From Collinsella sp. AF23-4AC (GTDB lineage Bacteria > Actinomycetota > Coriobacteriia > Coriobacteriales > Coriobacteriaceae): a stretch of 45,531 bases of DNA. Each line of letters opens with the position of its first letter. Position 1 is the first letter of the stretch. Made by a program: the position numbers and the translations under genes. The DNA is taken from NCBI RefSeq assembly GCF_003462685.1, contig NZ_QRVE01000016.1:1-45531 (forward strand). Direction: 5' to 3'. Under the pieces are notes generated by a model that was not told the DNA's origin, ran no database searches, and saw only the letters and a list, made by a program, of their open reading frames with translations. This document shows positions 1 to 7,208 of this stretch, piece by piece.

Positions 1-1422
1 TCCGGCATCACGGATATCCCGGCCTCCGCAAGCGACCTGCCATTCCTTTCCTTCCTGCCTTACGCCATTGCCACGGCGCCGTCTTTCCTTCCCTTCATCC
101 CCTTCCTTCTCTCGTCGATACTCGTGCTCGGCGCCACAAGGCCCGGGACCCTGGCGGCGAAGGCGCCCGTGCCCAAATTCCGGCGCCTTATTCAGATCGT
201 GTTTTCGATAATCGTCGCGGGGACCGCGATGCTCCTCGCCGGCCTCGCACCCGGGGGCATTTACGCCTTGGTCCTAAACGGCTTCGGGCAAATTGGGTAC
301 CCGATCGCCTTCTTCCATGACGGCGCGCTTACCACCACGACCGCGGGAAACGTCTTCACAGCCCTGCTTCTCGCGCTGCTTGCGGGCGGAACCTTGATAT
401 CCGTTTGCTCCGCCGTCCTATCGACCGCAACGAGGCGCGTCCTCGCGGGCCCCCTTACCTCCGCGCTGCTTGTCGCGGCCCCGGCATTCCCGTTACTGTC
501 CGATTCGGCACTAGGGCATAACGCCGCGCTCAATCTCCTGCCGCTGCCCGTATTCTCGCCTATCGAGGCAACGGGTTACGTAGGATGCTTCCCGACAGAA
601 TTCATTGGCTCCTGTTCAGGCAGCGCATCGATGCTTGCCGTGGCCCTGGCATACGTCGCGGTCTTTTTTGCGGTCGGCGCCGTTGCGACACGTTCGCCCA
701 GACAGCCTGGACCCGCGAAAAAGCACCATGGGCTCGAGCTTCTGGACGCGAGCGTGGGATACGGAAGCACGACGATACTTTCAATCGGGTCGCTTTTCCT
801 GAGCCCGGGAACGGCGGCGGGCCTCGTTGCTCCCAACGGCTCGGGGAAAACCACCCTTCTTGAAGCGCTGTCGGGCCAATTTCCCACCCGCATCCGCTCG
901 GGAAGCCTGGCGGCAGACGGAATCTGCCAACGTCGATCAGCAGAATTTGCAGAACTCGTCTACCTGAGCTCTTCGGGCAGCGCGGATCTCTATCCCACGC
1001 TATCGGCCATCGAGCACCTTGCTTTCGTTAGGGAGGCGTGGAAATCGGCCGCCGACATCGACTCGCTCTGCGACTCCCTCGGAATCTCCCCATATCTCGA
1101 CAAACCGACCCGTAAACTCTCGACAGGAATGAAGCAGCAGGTAAAGCTTGCCATGGCGATAGCGACCGATTGCCCGTACCTCATCCTCGATGAACCGCTG
1201 AACGGCCTCGATCCGGGAAAACGGAAAACCTCCTGCGACGCGATGCGCAGCGAGGTGGCGCGGGGACGCAGCGTGCTCATTTCAAGCCATCTGCTCGACG
1301 ACCTGGCAGACCTCACCAACTCGTTCTACTTCATCGAAGCCGGCACGCTCGTGGAAAAGATCAAGTCGTCCTCGCAGACGCTCAAGCAGGAATACCTCGA
1401 TACATACGAGCGAGGTGAATGA
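1..1422 (+). CDS. ABC transporter, fused membrane domain and ATPase (5' end outside window)
   Basis: The frame is open from base 1, so the gene starts before the window; a GTG at 124 is only an internal codon. The first half encodes several hydrophobic segments (about bases 50-690). The second half is an ABC ATPase: Walker A APNGSGKTT near 829-858, signature LSTGMKQQ at 1117-1140, Walker B LILDEPLNGLD near 1180-1215 and the switch histidine SSHLLDD near 1282-1302. The signature is LSTG rather than LSGG, as is common in bacitracin/lantibiotic-type exporters. A membrane part followed by the ATPase in one chain suggests a half-transporter that dimerises. The substrate is unknown; export of a peptide or self-protection is inferred from the nearby secreted-protein cluster. 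The stop overlaps the start region of the next gene. Confidence 0.8.
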   Translation, partial: SGITDIPASASDLPFLSFLPYAIATAPSFLPFIPFLLSSILVLGATRPGTLAAKAPVPKFRRLIQIVFSIIVAGTAMLLAGLAPGGIYALVLNGFGQIGYPIAFFHDGALTTTTAGNVFTALLLALLAGGTLISVCSAVLSTATRRVLAGPLTSALLVAAPAFPLLSDSALGHNAALNLLPLPVFSPIEATGYVGCFPTEFIGSCSGSASMLAVALAYVAVFFAVGAVATRSPRQPGPAKKHHGLELLDASVGYGSTTILSIGSLFLSPGTAAGLVAPNGSGKTTLLEALSGQFPTRIRSGSLAADGICQRRSAEFAELVYLSSSGSADLYPTLSAIEHLAFVREAWKSAADIDSLCDSLGISPYLDKPTRKLSTGMKQQVKLAMAIATDCPYLILDEPLNGLDPGKRKTSCDAMRSEVARGRSVLISSHLLDDLADLTNSFYFIEAGTLVEKIKSSSQTLKQEYLDTYERGE

Positions 1423-1423
1423 C

Positions 1424-1852
1424 ATGATAGGCAAGAGCTATGCAAAGATAGCGATTGTTGGCTTTGTACTTTGTCTTGCAATGGTGCTATGTGCATCATT
1501 TGCGAGGTATAGGTCCGAGCAGTCGTTCATCGATGGCGCTGAAAATGGGTTTGGCATAGACGGGATGTATGTCAACGATGGCGCGACCAGGCCGTCTATG
1601 GCGATTCTTGCAGGCGAAGACATGGAATGGCAAATCTGTAATGACGATGGCTCTTGTCTGAGTGGTCGTTTGGCCGCAACGAGCGACCCGAATTCGTTCG
1701 ATCTTCTCGACAATGATGGATCGGATTGCGGTTCAGTTCACCTGTCGTATGCATCACGAGATGGGATGGACGGCATTCTCTACGTCTCTCACGAGACTGG
1801 CGATTTCAAGATGCGCAGGGCTAACCGGGTGCCGGCTTTTATCGAGGAGTGA
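1424..1852 (+). CDS. Membrane-anchored exported protein, transporter-associated
   Basis: This 142-residue protein has one N-terminal hydrophobic segment (about residues 7-26) and then a polar domain predicted to face outside, with cysteines in QICNDDGSC and in GSDCGS. I chose ATG 1424 because GAGGTG lies 7-12 bases before it; a GTG at 1415 in the same frame is an alternative. The ATG is two bases past the ABC gene's stop, so the two are probably translated together and the protein likely works with that transporter. The alternation of short polar strands loosely recalls small lipocalin-like barrels, but I do not recognise a family. Confidence 0.7.
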   Translation: MIGKSYAKIAIVGFVLCLAMVLCASFARYRSEQSFIDGAENGFGIDGMYVNDGATRPSMAILAGEDMEWQICNDDGSCLSGRLAATSDPNSFDLLDNDGSDCGSVHLSYASRDGMDGILYVSHETGDFKMRRANRVPAFIEE

Positions 1853-1857
1853 TAGTT

Positions 1858-1886
1858 CCCGGCGGCCTGCCGATCAGGCCGCCGGG
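1858..1886 (+). terminator. Rho-independent-type hairpin after the ABC operon
   Basis: A perfect 12-bp stem (CCCGGCGGCCTG and its complement) with a 5-base loop starts three bases after the stop at 1852. It has no strong T tract, but position and stability fit a transcription terminator. Confidence 0.7.
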
Positions 1887-1895
1887 CTATCGAGC

Positions 1896-1931
1896 CCCGC
1901 ATTCATCCGTACACACACGGATGAATGCGGG
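1896..1931. repeat. Perfect 15-bp inverted repeat
   Basis: CCCGCATTCATCCGT is followed by ACACAC and its exact reverse complement. It lies ten bases after the terminator hairpin and lacks a T tract. It may be a second terminator, a repeated palindromic element or a protein site. Confidence 0.6.
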
Positions 1932-1993
1932 AAGTGTCCGGATGAAGTTGAGAATCAAGGAAACAAAGCCGATCTGCCTGGGACGGCTTTGGC

Positions 1994-2290
1994 TTGGACT
2001 TTAACTACAACATCGCAATCGACACTTATCAGTTCGCGCAACGCGCATGGCCAAATCTCGGACGCTGGTGCATGGAGGACCTTCGAGATTTACTGGACAT
2101 CCAAAACGACGACGCGCACCGCGTGCTCGCCGACTGCGAAGACGAGATGGCTGTCTACAATGCGATCAGAAACGGCGTGAAGTCCGGAGAGCTTTCTGTG
2201 GAACCGCCGCGCCGTCGCGCGAGCCGACCGGGCAACCCGGGCAATCTGGTCCCGGCTCTCCCGGTCGTATTCCTACGATATCGCCCCTAG
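1994..2290 (+). pseudogene. C-terminal remnant of a DnaQ-like 3'-5' exonuclease
   Basis: The reading frame opens at TTG 1994 and gives FNYNIAIDTYQFAQRAWPN and then DAHRVLADCED. The second string matches the last DnaQ-family exonuclease motif, with the catalytic His and Asp in DAHRVLAD. The first catalytic motifs (DxE and the middle Asp) are absent, so the N-terminal two thirds are missing. After about base 2190 the sequence becomes proline/arginine-rich and is probably unrelated. No ribosome binding site precedes it. It is best read as debris of an exonuclease gene of the WYL/DinG/polymerase-III-epsilon type. Confidence 0.6.
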
Positions 2291-2302
2291 ATCACCAATG
2301 TG

Positions 2303-2542
2303 TCAGATAAAGAATGAGGCAATGGCTATGATCACGCCTACGGCAGATGCAACGACTGCGCCTTTTTTCCTCTCCTTTAGTCCGACGAATAGGTTTGCCG
2401 TAAAGTAAAGGGCGGAAATGCAGGCTATGGCAAGCGAAACGAGTTCCTTGGGCGGTTTCAGCAAAAGGTCGCTAGCAAAGAGTAATGCAAGCAGGGCAAA
2501 GCCGATTGTGGTCAAGTATCTCGATTGATTTTGCGACAACAT
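2303..2542 (-). CDS. Small membrane protein, possible immunity protein
   Basis: Seventy-nine residues with three hydrophobic stretches (about 10-27, 34-55 and 61-79) and a short charged turn, LKERKKG. It starts 12 bases after the stop of the secreted cysteine-rich protein on the same strand. An AAGGAAG sequence lies 5-11 bases before the ATG. Small hydrophobic proteins directly downstream of bacteriocin genes are often immunity proteins; that role is inference from position and shape. No family is recognised. Confidence 0.65.
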   Translation of the reverse strand: MLSQNQSRYLTTIGFALLALLFASDLLLKPPKELVSLAIACISALYFTANLFVGLKERKKGAVVASAVGVIIAIASFFI

Positions 2543-2554
2543 GGCAACTTCCTT

Positions 2555-2959
2555 TCAGAACATGCAAGTGAAAAGTCGGTACGATGTCATTGCGGTTGCA
2601 AAAAAGCCGCCGCTAGGACCGGTTGTCACGAGACCGGCGATAACTTCAGCGGTGCCAGCAAGGTAGGGATCGCGCAGGCAAGCCTCCTCCTTCGCGTTCA
2701 GCTTGACCTTGTGAGGGACGGTGCGGTTATTTGCAAATCCGTGAGAATCGCACCACGCCTTGGAATATGAATCCGTGCAGCGTCCGCGCTCAAAAAGGGA
2801 TATATCGTATTTTTCGTCGTAGTTGTCTCCGACGTAGATCTCGCTGCTCTCGGCGGGAGACCCTTCGTCGGCATAGGCTGCCGCAACGGGCACAAATGGT
2901 GTCATGACAAGGGAGAGGCAAAGAGCTGCTGAGACGATGGAGGGCAGGCATTTCTTCAT
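2555..2959 (-). CDS. Secreted cysteine-rich protein, bacteriocin-like candidate
   Basis: The 134-residue product begins with a classic Sec signal peptide: MKK, a hydrophobic core and AAAYADEG, with likely cleavage after AYA or ADE near residue 30. The mature part is acidic at first and has four cysteines in the order GRC, AWC, EAC and FTC. The last 35 residues are glycine-rich and hydrophobic and end in FTCMF. AAGGAG precedes the ATG by six bases. It lies between a thioredoxin-like gene (upstream) and a small membrane protein (downstream) on the same strand. Disulfide-bonded bacteriocins are commonly encoded with thioredoxin-like accessory proteins, so an exported antimicrobial or toxin is plausible, but I recognise no named family. 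Confidence 0.65.
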   Translation of the reverse strand: MKKCLPSIVSAALCLSLVMTPFVPVAAAYADEGSPAESSEIYVGDNYDEKYDISLFERGRCTDSYSKAWCDSHGFANNRTVPHKVKLNAKEEACLRDPYLAGTAEVIAGLVTTGPSGGFFATAMTSYRLFTCMF

Positions 2960-2988
2960 GGCTGGCTCCTTAATCTGGCCTTTGATAG

Positions 2989-3528
2989 TTACTTGATGTC
3001 GCCTCCTTCCGCTTTATATCCGTTGTATTTGGCGTATTTCTTTAATAAGGCAAGAGGTTCTTCCTCTCCTTCGGATAAGCCGATGATGTTTCCTTGATCA
3101 TCCAGTATGAATACGGACGGAATATGCTCAAGTTCATATTGGTCATACACGGTCTTATCTTAATCTATGTATATGGGAAAGTCTCCTTCATGGACCGAGG
3201 CTTCTTCAATTGTGCTGTCCTCGGAAACAGTGAAAAGGTTCTTCCTTAAGGCTGCGAAATTATCAAGTTGTTGCATATCTTCTATGAGAGATTCGCAGTG
3301 CTGACACCACGATGCCCAGAACATCAAGATATTTTCCTCATTAGGTTTTAGCTTGTTAAAATAATTGACGTTTCGGCCGAGGCTGAAATTTTGGCCCATT
3401 TTAATGGACAAAGATGAGGGATAAGCATCGTGTTGCGGTTTGATATTGACGGCGATTAAGGCGGCGAAACACGTCAGAGTCGCCAGAGTCAGTAAGGCGA
3501 TAACGCATTTTCTCGGTTTCCAGCTCAT
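2989..3528 (-). pseudogene. Thioredoxin-like membrane-anchored protein, broken by in-frame TAA
   Basis: From ATG 3528 the product has an N-terminal anchor (about residues 8-28) and a thioredoxin-fold domain with the active site WASWCQHC and further on IPSVFILDDQGNI, the cis-proline (IPS) and strand typical of the TlpA/ResA group. A TAA at 3160-3162 (codon 123) interrupts it after FPIYID; the same frame continues as DKTVYDQYELEHIPSVF to the true stop at 2989-2991. The break is therefore a single nonsense codon rather than a frameshift. A full protein would be 179 residues. GAGGG lies before 3528; the ATG at 3546 has no ribosome site. It probably served disulfide formation in the secreted protein encoded 29 bases downstream. 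Confidence 0.75.
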
Positions 3529-3550
3529 GACAGATCCCTCTCTCATGGTG

Positions 3551-3564
3551 AAACGTATACGTTT
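3551..3564. promoter_or_regulatory. 14-bp perfect palindrome, operator candidate
   Basis: AAACGTATACGTTT is a perfect palindrome 23 bases upstream of the chosen start of the thioredoxin-like gene. Its size and symmetry suit a dimeric repressor such as a LacI- or TetR-type regulator. No regulator gene is adjacent. Confidence 0.35.
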
Positions 3565-3567
3565 TGA

Positions 3568-3786
3568 AACGGGATACCGCTTCGATTCGTTCCGGACGCG
3601 GATGTGGACGTAACTGGTCTCGGTGCCAAGTGCGATTTCAGGGCTGTATATGACTTAACGGGAATGTCCGAGCAGTGCCGGAGTCTCCATCTGGATTGTT
3701 CCGACTGGAACATCAGCCCGAATACACTGCATAGCGACTCCAACAAGAACGTCCCCGGCGTAATCCTTCCCAAGGCATGGCAATAG
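3568..3786 (+). pseudogene. C-terminal remnant of a BspA-like leucine-rich surface protein
   Basis: Following a TGA at 3565-3567, the frame encodes 72 residues that include DLTGMSEQCRSLHLDCSDW and the ending GVILPKAWQ. These match the last leucine-rich repeat of DUF285/BspA-type proteins (pattern L-T-x-M-F-x-C-x-S-L-x-L-D-x-S-x-W), which in Coriobacteriia often follow a prepilin-like N-terminus. All preceding repeats and the signal are missing, and a hairpin terminator follows 20 bases later. Identification rests on motif recall; a search is needed to confirm the parent family. Confidence 0.5.
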
Positions 3787-3806
3787 ACAAGTTCAAGTGA
3801 ACGCAT

Positions 3807-3840
3807 GAAGGTGGCTCCCGAACCATCGGGAGCCACCTTC
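3807..3840. terminator. Bidirectional hairpin terminator
   Basis: GAAGGTGGCTCCCG and its exact reverse complement enclose AACCAT. It sits between the surface-protein remnant on the plus strand and the stop of the minus-strand DUF6273 gene at 3869, and can serve both. Confidence 0.75.
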
Positions 3841-3868
3841 GCAATTCAACCGATGGGAAAACCGACTG

Positions 3869-5302
3869 CTAATTCAATTTGACCCAGATGGCGGGGCGGA
3901 CTCCGAGCAAGTCATCCTGCTCGCTCCCGTCATCGCCAAATTTGATATCGCCCATCTTGCACACGTAATTGGCTAGGGGCTGCCCGACATAGTAGAAATC
4001 ACTATAGTCTGAGCTGCCGCTGTACTTCTCGACGGTAGAGGTCCACCAGTCCTTAACTTTATCGTCCTTCACTGACTTTGCGTACCGGAAATCGTCCGAT
4101 AGCGCGGGTTCGCAAAGGAGAAAGGAGTTGAGAATCGTGACGTCTCCGTCGATGAGGCCCCGCTCGACATCGCTGAAGGCGAAATCCCTGAAGCTGCCGT
4201 TCAGATAGTCGTATAGCGAGCTGGACTTGAAATCGGTTGCGTCGCCTTGCGTATCGAACGCCATCTCGTCGATGCACTGCTGGGTTACGAGAAGGGCCCG
4301 TCCGTCCTCCTTGTCGACTACGATCCATCTGATCGGTCTGCCGGCGATTGCGGCGTCCTTGTAGGCCGCCAGCCCACCCGAATAGGTCCCGAACTCGACG
4401 GTCTGCCCAATCGACTTGCTGTCGATTACCTCCTGCTCCGCCTTCATGTCCGCCCGCGCTTCGAGCATGGACGGCAGGGGCGAGATGGCGACCATAACGG
4501 CAAGCAGGACGATGCCCGCGACAGCCGCGACGGCTATCTTCTTCCTCCTTTTCGAGAGGTTCGCAATCTTCGCGTCGGCCTCTCTTGCCTTCTCTCCCGA
4601 GTCCCCGTATCCCTGCTCGGCCAGCTTCTCGAGGCTTTCCTTGGCGGCCTCAGCTTCCTTCCTGTTGCCCTTCTCGAGTATCGCGACGCTCGTCTTGTAG
4701 ACCCTGTCCCTTCTGGATTCATCCAGGAACGCGGCATCTTCCAGATCCGCCATTTTCTCGCGCACGGCGCCGCAGTTCCAGCAGGTACCGCGCTTGAGGT
4801 TCACCGCACCGCAGCCGCACTGCCACCACCCGTCGTGTTCGGAATGGACGCCCGCGCATTTGAAGGTATCGGCCCCCATCTCGGAGAGCAGGACATCGCG
4901 TTCCGACTCCTCGACCCCGTTGAGTGCGAGTGGCGCGGGGCTATCGATGTCGATCGGGTCGCCGAAGGAGGTCTCGCCGTCCGCTCGGGTCACAACGGCA
5001 CGCGAGCCGGTGATAACAGACAGCTTGATTCTCACCGCCTTGGGCCTGAGCACCTCGCCGGCGGGCAGGTCGGCATCTAGGAGCGAGAAGTCGACGGTCT
5101 CCGTCTCCCCTCCCTCGCCCTCGAGCCCGACAGTGAACTCTATGCGGCTGATGGGTTTCGTCGATACGTTGATGATCTTTGTTTGGAGGAAGCAGGCTCC
5201 CGTCTCGGTGTCTCTGGAGACTTGGATGGCTAACATCCTGACAGGGCAAAGCTCCTGCCAGGAGGGGTTGGCGTCGCGGTAAACAATCTTGTATTTCGAC
5301 AT
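3869..5302 (-). CDS. Membrane protein with zinc ribbon and extracellular DUF6273-like domain
   Basis: The 477-residue product has four parts. An N-terminal beta-rich domain (1-125) is followed by a zinc-ribbon-like stretch with CGC and CWNC (about 162-180). A charged helical region (190-255) follows, and one transmembrane helix after KRRKK at about 255-280. The C-terminal domain (290-477) shows the DUF6273 pattern GQTVEFGTY, RPIRWIVVD, SSLYDYLNG and the ending LLGVRPAIWVKL. The positive charges before the helix place the zinc ribbon inside and DUF6273 outside. Its start is two bases past the stop of a small two-helix membrane protein, so they are co-transcribed. Function is unknown; sensing or cell-surface binding is possible. 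The same kind of C-terminal domain occurs in the divergent prepilin at 5801-6762. Confidence 0.75.
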   Translation of the reverse strand: MSKYKIVYRDANPSWQELCPVRMLAIQVSRDTETGACFLQTKIINVSTKPISRIEFTVGLEGEGGETETVDFSLLDADLPAGEVLRPKAVRIKLSVITGSRAVVTRADGETSFGDPIDIDSPAPLALNGVEESERDVLLSEMGADTFKCAGVHSEHDGWWQCGCGAVNLKRGTCWNCGAVREKMADLEDAAFLDESRRDRVYKTSVAILEKGNRKEAEAAKESLEKLAEQGYGDSGEKAREADAKIANLSKRRKKIAVAAVAGIVLLAVMVAISPLPSMLEARADMKAEQEVIDSKSIGQTVEFGTYSGGLAAYKDAAIAGRPIRWIVVDKEDGRALLVTQQCIDEMAFDTQGDATDFKSSSLYDYLNGSFRDFAFSDVERGLIDGDVTILNSFLLCEPALSDDFRYAKSVKDDKVKDWWTSTVEKYSGSSDYSDFYYVGQPLANYVCKMGDIKFGDDGSEQDDLLGVRPAIWVKLN

Positions 5303-5304
5303 TA

Positions 5305-5553
5305 CTACACCTCGGGCAGGGCGTCTTCGTCCCTTTGTGCGCTGGGCGCCGGTGCCGCTCGGTCGGGCAGAGCGCAGACGATCAGGCCGACCATGAGCGC
5401 CGTGCCGAAAAGGCCGATGAACCAGAGGATTCCCGCGCCATTGGTGTAATGCCCCTTGGCCCTGGCAATCTTAACGAGCTCCGCCACGCTGCAGATGTTG
5501 GCGGCGATCGCCAGGAAAGGCAGGAAGAAGATTATCAGCTCCAGGCTTCTCAT
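5305..5553 (-). CDS. Small two-helix membrane protein
   Basis: Eighty-two residues with two transmembrane helices (about 4-24 and 40-62) and a polar, proline-rich tail. I chose ATG 5553, which has AGGGACC upstream; longer in-frame extensions have no plausible start. The arrangement resembles small PLDc_N-like membrane proteins but no catalytic motif follows. It is the first gene of the operon with the DUF6273 membrane protein and lies divergent from the prepilin gene. Confidence 0.6.
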   Translation of the reverse strand: MRSLELIIFFLPFLAIAANICSVAELVKIARAKGHYTNGAGILWFIGLFGTALMVGLIVCALPDRAAPAPSAQRDEDALPEV

Positions 5554-5639
5554 TTTTGGTCCCTTTTTCTCGACCACCCGCTTCGACACCGGAGGTCCTC
5601 CGTTACTTCCGACATCACCAATTCTACTGTCCTCACCTG

Positions 5640-5663
5640 CGAATTTGTTGAGCAACAAATTCG
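5640..5663. promoter_or_regulatory. 24-nt inverted repeat in divergent promoter region
   Basis: CGAATTTGTTG-AG-CAACAAATTCG is a perfect 11-bp inverted repeat about midway between the two divergent transcription units starting at 5553 and 5801. It could be an operator controlling both. A second short hairpin, TTGCCGC-T-GCGGCAA, lies near 5712-5727. Confidence 0.4.
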
Positions 5664-5800
5664 ATTGTGTGAGCGGTCGGTTGAGCTGCGCAGACGTTGA
5701 GCTAATTATTCTTTGCCGCTGCGGCAAGACCAGCACAACTTTTTGGAATAGTCCTACGCTCGGCAATGTATCTACAAGCCCTGAGCGAAGGGAGTCGCAT

Positions 5801-6762
5801 ATGCATGCAGCGGCAATTAACCTTCGGGGGGGGGGGTATCTCCTAGGAATACCCGCCTCCGAGGGCAGTCAATCATCGAGTACGTCCTGATCATCGCGGT
5901 CATCGGCCTTGTGATCGTGTTCGCGGGACCCGGCGTGGCCGGTGCCATCCGAAACCAGTTCAACCTGGTCGGCAACACGGTGAATAGCGGGGCCAGCGCT
6001 GGCATCGAGGGCGGCGGCGCATCCGGCGGAGGCTCCACTGGCGCCGATTCCGCGACCGTCCAGGCGGCGGTCGCCAAGGATGCCAAAGACTGGACGCTGG
6101 ATGAGCAGAAGGCCGTGGCCGAGGACATCGCAGCCAAGGGCGAGGCGTCTCCCGCCTACGCCAAGGCGAAGGCCGCCATGGATGCGGGGACGAAGTTCTC
6201 CGTCAAGCTCACGAACCGAATCACGATGGAATATCGAATCATCGGCATCAACCACGACGACTTGGCGGACGGCACGGGCAAGGCTGGGTTGACGTTCGAG
6301 GCAATTAACAATGCAATAGGCCAACAGCGAATGAACGCCACCGACACCAACGCCGGCAGCTGGGAGAAGTCCGAGCTTCGTGGCCGCCTCAATTCCGGCG
6401 ACCTCTGGGCTCTCCTGCCGTCCGAGCTCCAATCCAAGGCGAAGGCCGTCACGAAGATGACCGACAACAAGGCGGATTGCAACTACGGCGACCCCTCGGC
6501 CACGACCGATAAGGCCTTCCTTCTCAGCATGGCCGAGGTCTACGGAGATATCTATCGCGGCGGCGATCAGTACGAGTATTACAAATCGAGGGGCGTGACG
6601 GGCTCGAACTATTCCGGTGCTTCATCGGACTTTGGCCATCTGACACGCTCTGTGGGCGAGTTCAGCTCCACGACCTTCGACTGTGTCGCTAGTAGCGGTT
6701 ACTTTGGCAGCTACGCCAAGGCATCGGGCCACGTCTGTGTGTTTCCAGCTTGGTGTTTCTAG
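5801..6762 (+). CDS. Flp-type prepilin with DUF6273-like C-terminal domain, out of frame in this copy
   Basis: ATG 5801 follows AAGGGAG at a good distance but reads only 29 codons. An 11-G tract at 5826-5836 puts it one base out of frame with a long frame that ends at 6762. With 12 (or 9) Gs the ATG would read into RLRG-QSIIEYVLIIAVIGL. That is a class III (Flp/Tad) prepilin signal, with cleavage after Gly, Glu at +5, Tyr at +6 and a hydrophobic helix. The restored product would be about 320 residues. The helix is followed by a Gly/Ser linker (about 6000-6050) and a domain with YRIIGINHDD, SELRGRLN, LLPSEL, KAFLLSMAEVYGD and the cysteine-containing end GHVCVFPAWCF, resembling DUF6273. It likely makes a surface fibre or pseudopilin. 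No Tad assembly genes are in the window. Confidence 0.7.
5826..5836. repeat. Homopolymer G(11), candidate phase-variation tract
   Basis: Eleven consecutive Gs lie between a well-placed ATG with a ribosome site and the prepilin frame. Tract lengths of 9 or 12 join the two frames; 10 or 11 do not. Long G tracts are classic slippage sites in phase-variable surface genes. A sequencing length error in the tract is the main alternative. Confidence 0.7.
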
Positions 6763-6779
6763 TCTCATCTGCATCTACT

Positions 6780-6815
6780 GAAAGGCCCGTGCAATCCTGC
6801 TCGGGCCTTTCTTTT
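6780..6815 (+). terminator. Rho-independent terminator of the prepilin gene
   Basis: GAAAGGCCCG and CGGGCCTTTC pair around a 12-base loop and are followed by TTTT. It lies 17 bases after the prepilin stop. Confidence 0.85.
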
Positions 6816-7208
6816 GGCGATTGCTCGAACAATTTGAGGTTCGTGGTGCAGGTAATCGGTCTGAGGAAGAATGGGGTCATACAGCGGCTCTAAGAGCGCC
6901 CACCGCACCCCCCCCCGCCATTACCCCTGCGGCGTCCTCATATGGAGCCCGTCCTGCTTGGCGTTTCGTTGCAACAGCCCACTTGTCCATCGATCAAGTG
7001 GACTACTGGAATAAATACAGCGACACGCTTGTTCGTTACAGTCGCTATATCTGTGTAAATCGCCGCGATAAATACAGCCCGTACTCGGCTGTATACCAGC
7101 TACGCGTATGTAGATTCATATCGCGTTAATAAATCGGCTCAACCGTGTGCAAAACGCGCAAGTAGCCGCAAAAGGCGGTTATCGCGTAGGTAGATTTTTG
7201 GCACCCTG
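6816..7208. other. Intergenic region with TACAG/CTGTA half-sites and a C(9) tract
   Basis: No convincing gene is present. The region holds nine Cs at 6908-6916. A cluster of TACAG or CTGT half-sites lies at 7016-7020, 7037-7041, 7051-7057, 7073-7077 and 7089-7093, the last two forming the hairpin ATACAGCC...GGCTGTAT. There is also a near-exact 14-base direct repeat, CGCGTA(T/G)GTAGATT, at 7103 and 7183. It may be regulatory or the residue of a mobile element. Confidence 0.4.

Noticed and set aside
3543..3836. 97-codon minus-strand frame upstream of the thioredoxin-like gene
   Set aside because: It starts inside a terminator and is antisense to the BspA-like tail; no ribosome site.
6821..7129. 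102-codon plus-strand frame after the prepilin terminator, with a C(9) tract
   Set aside because: It spans palindromes and half-site repeats, has no ribosome site and no recognisable protein pattern. The C tract therefore has no gene to switch.
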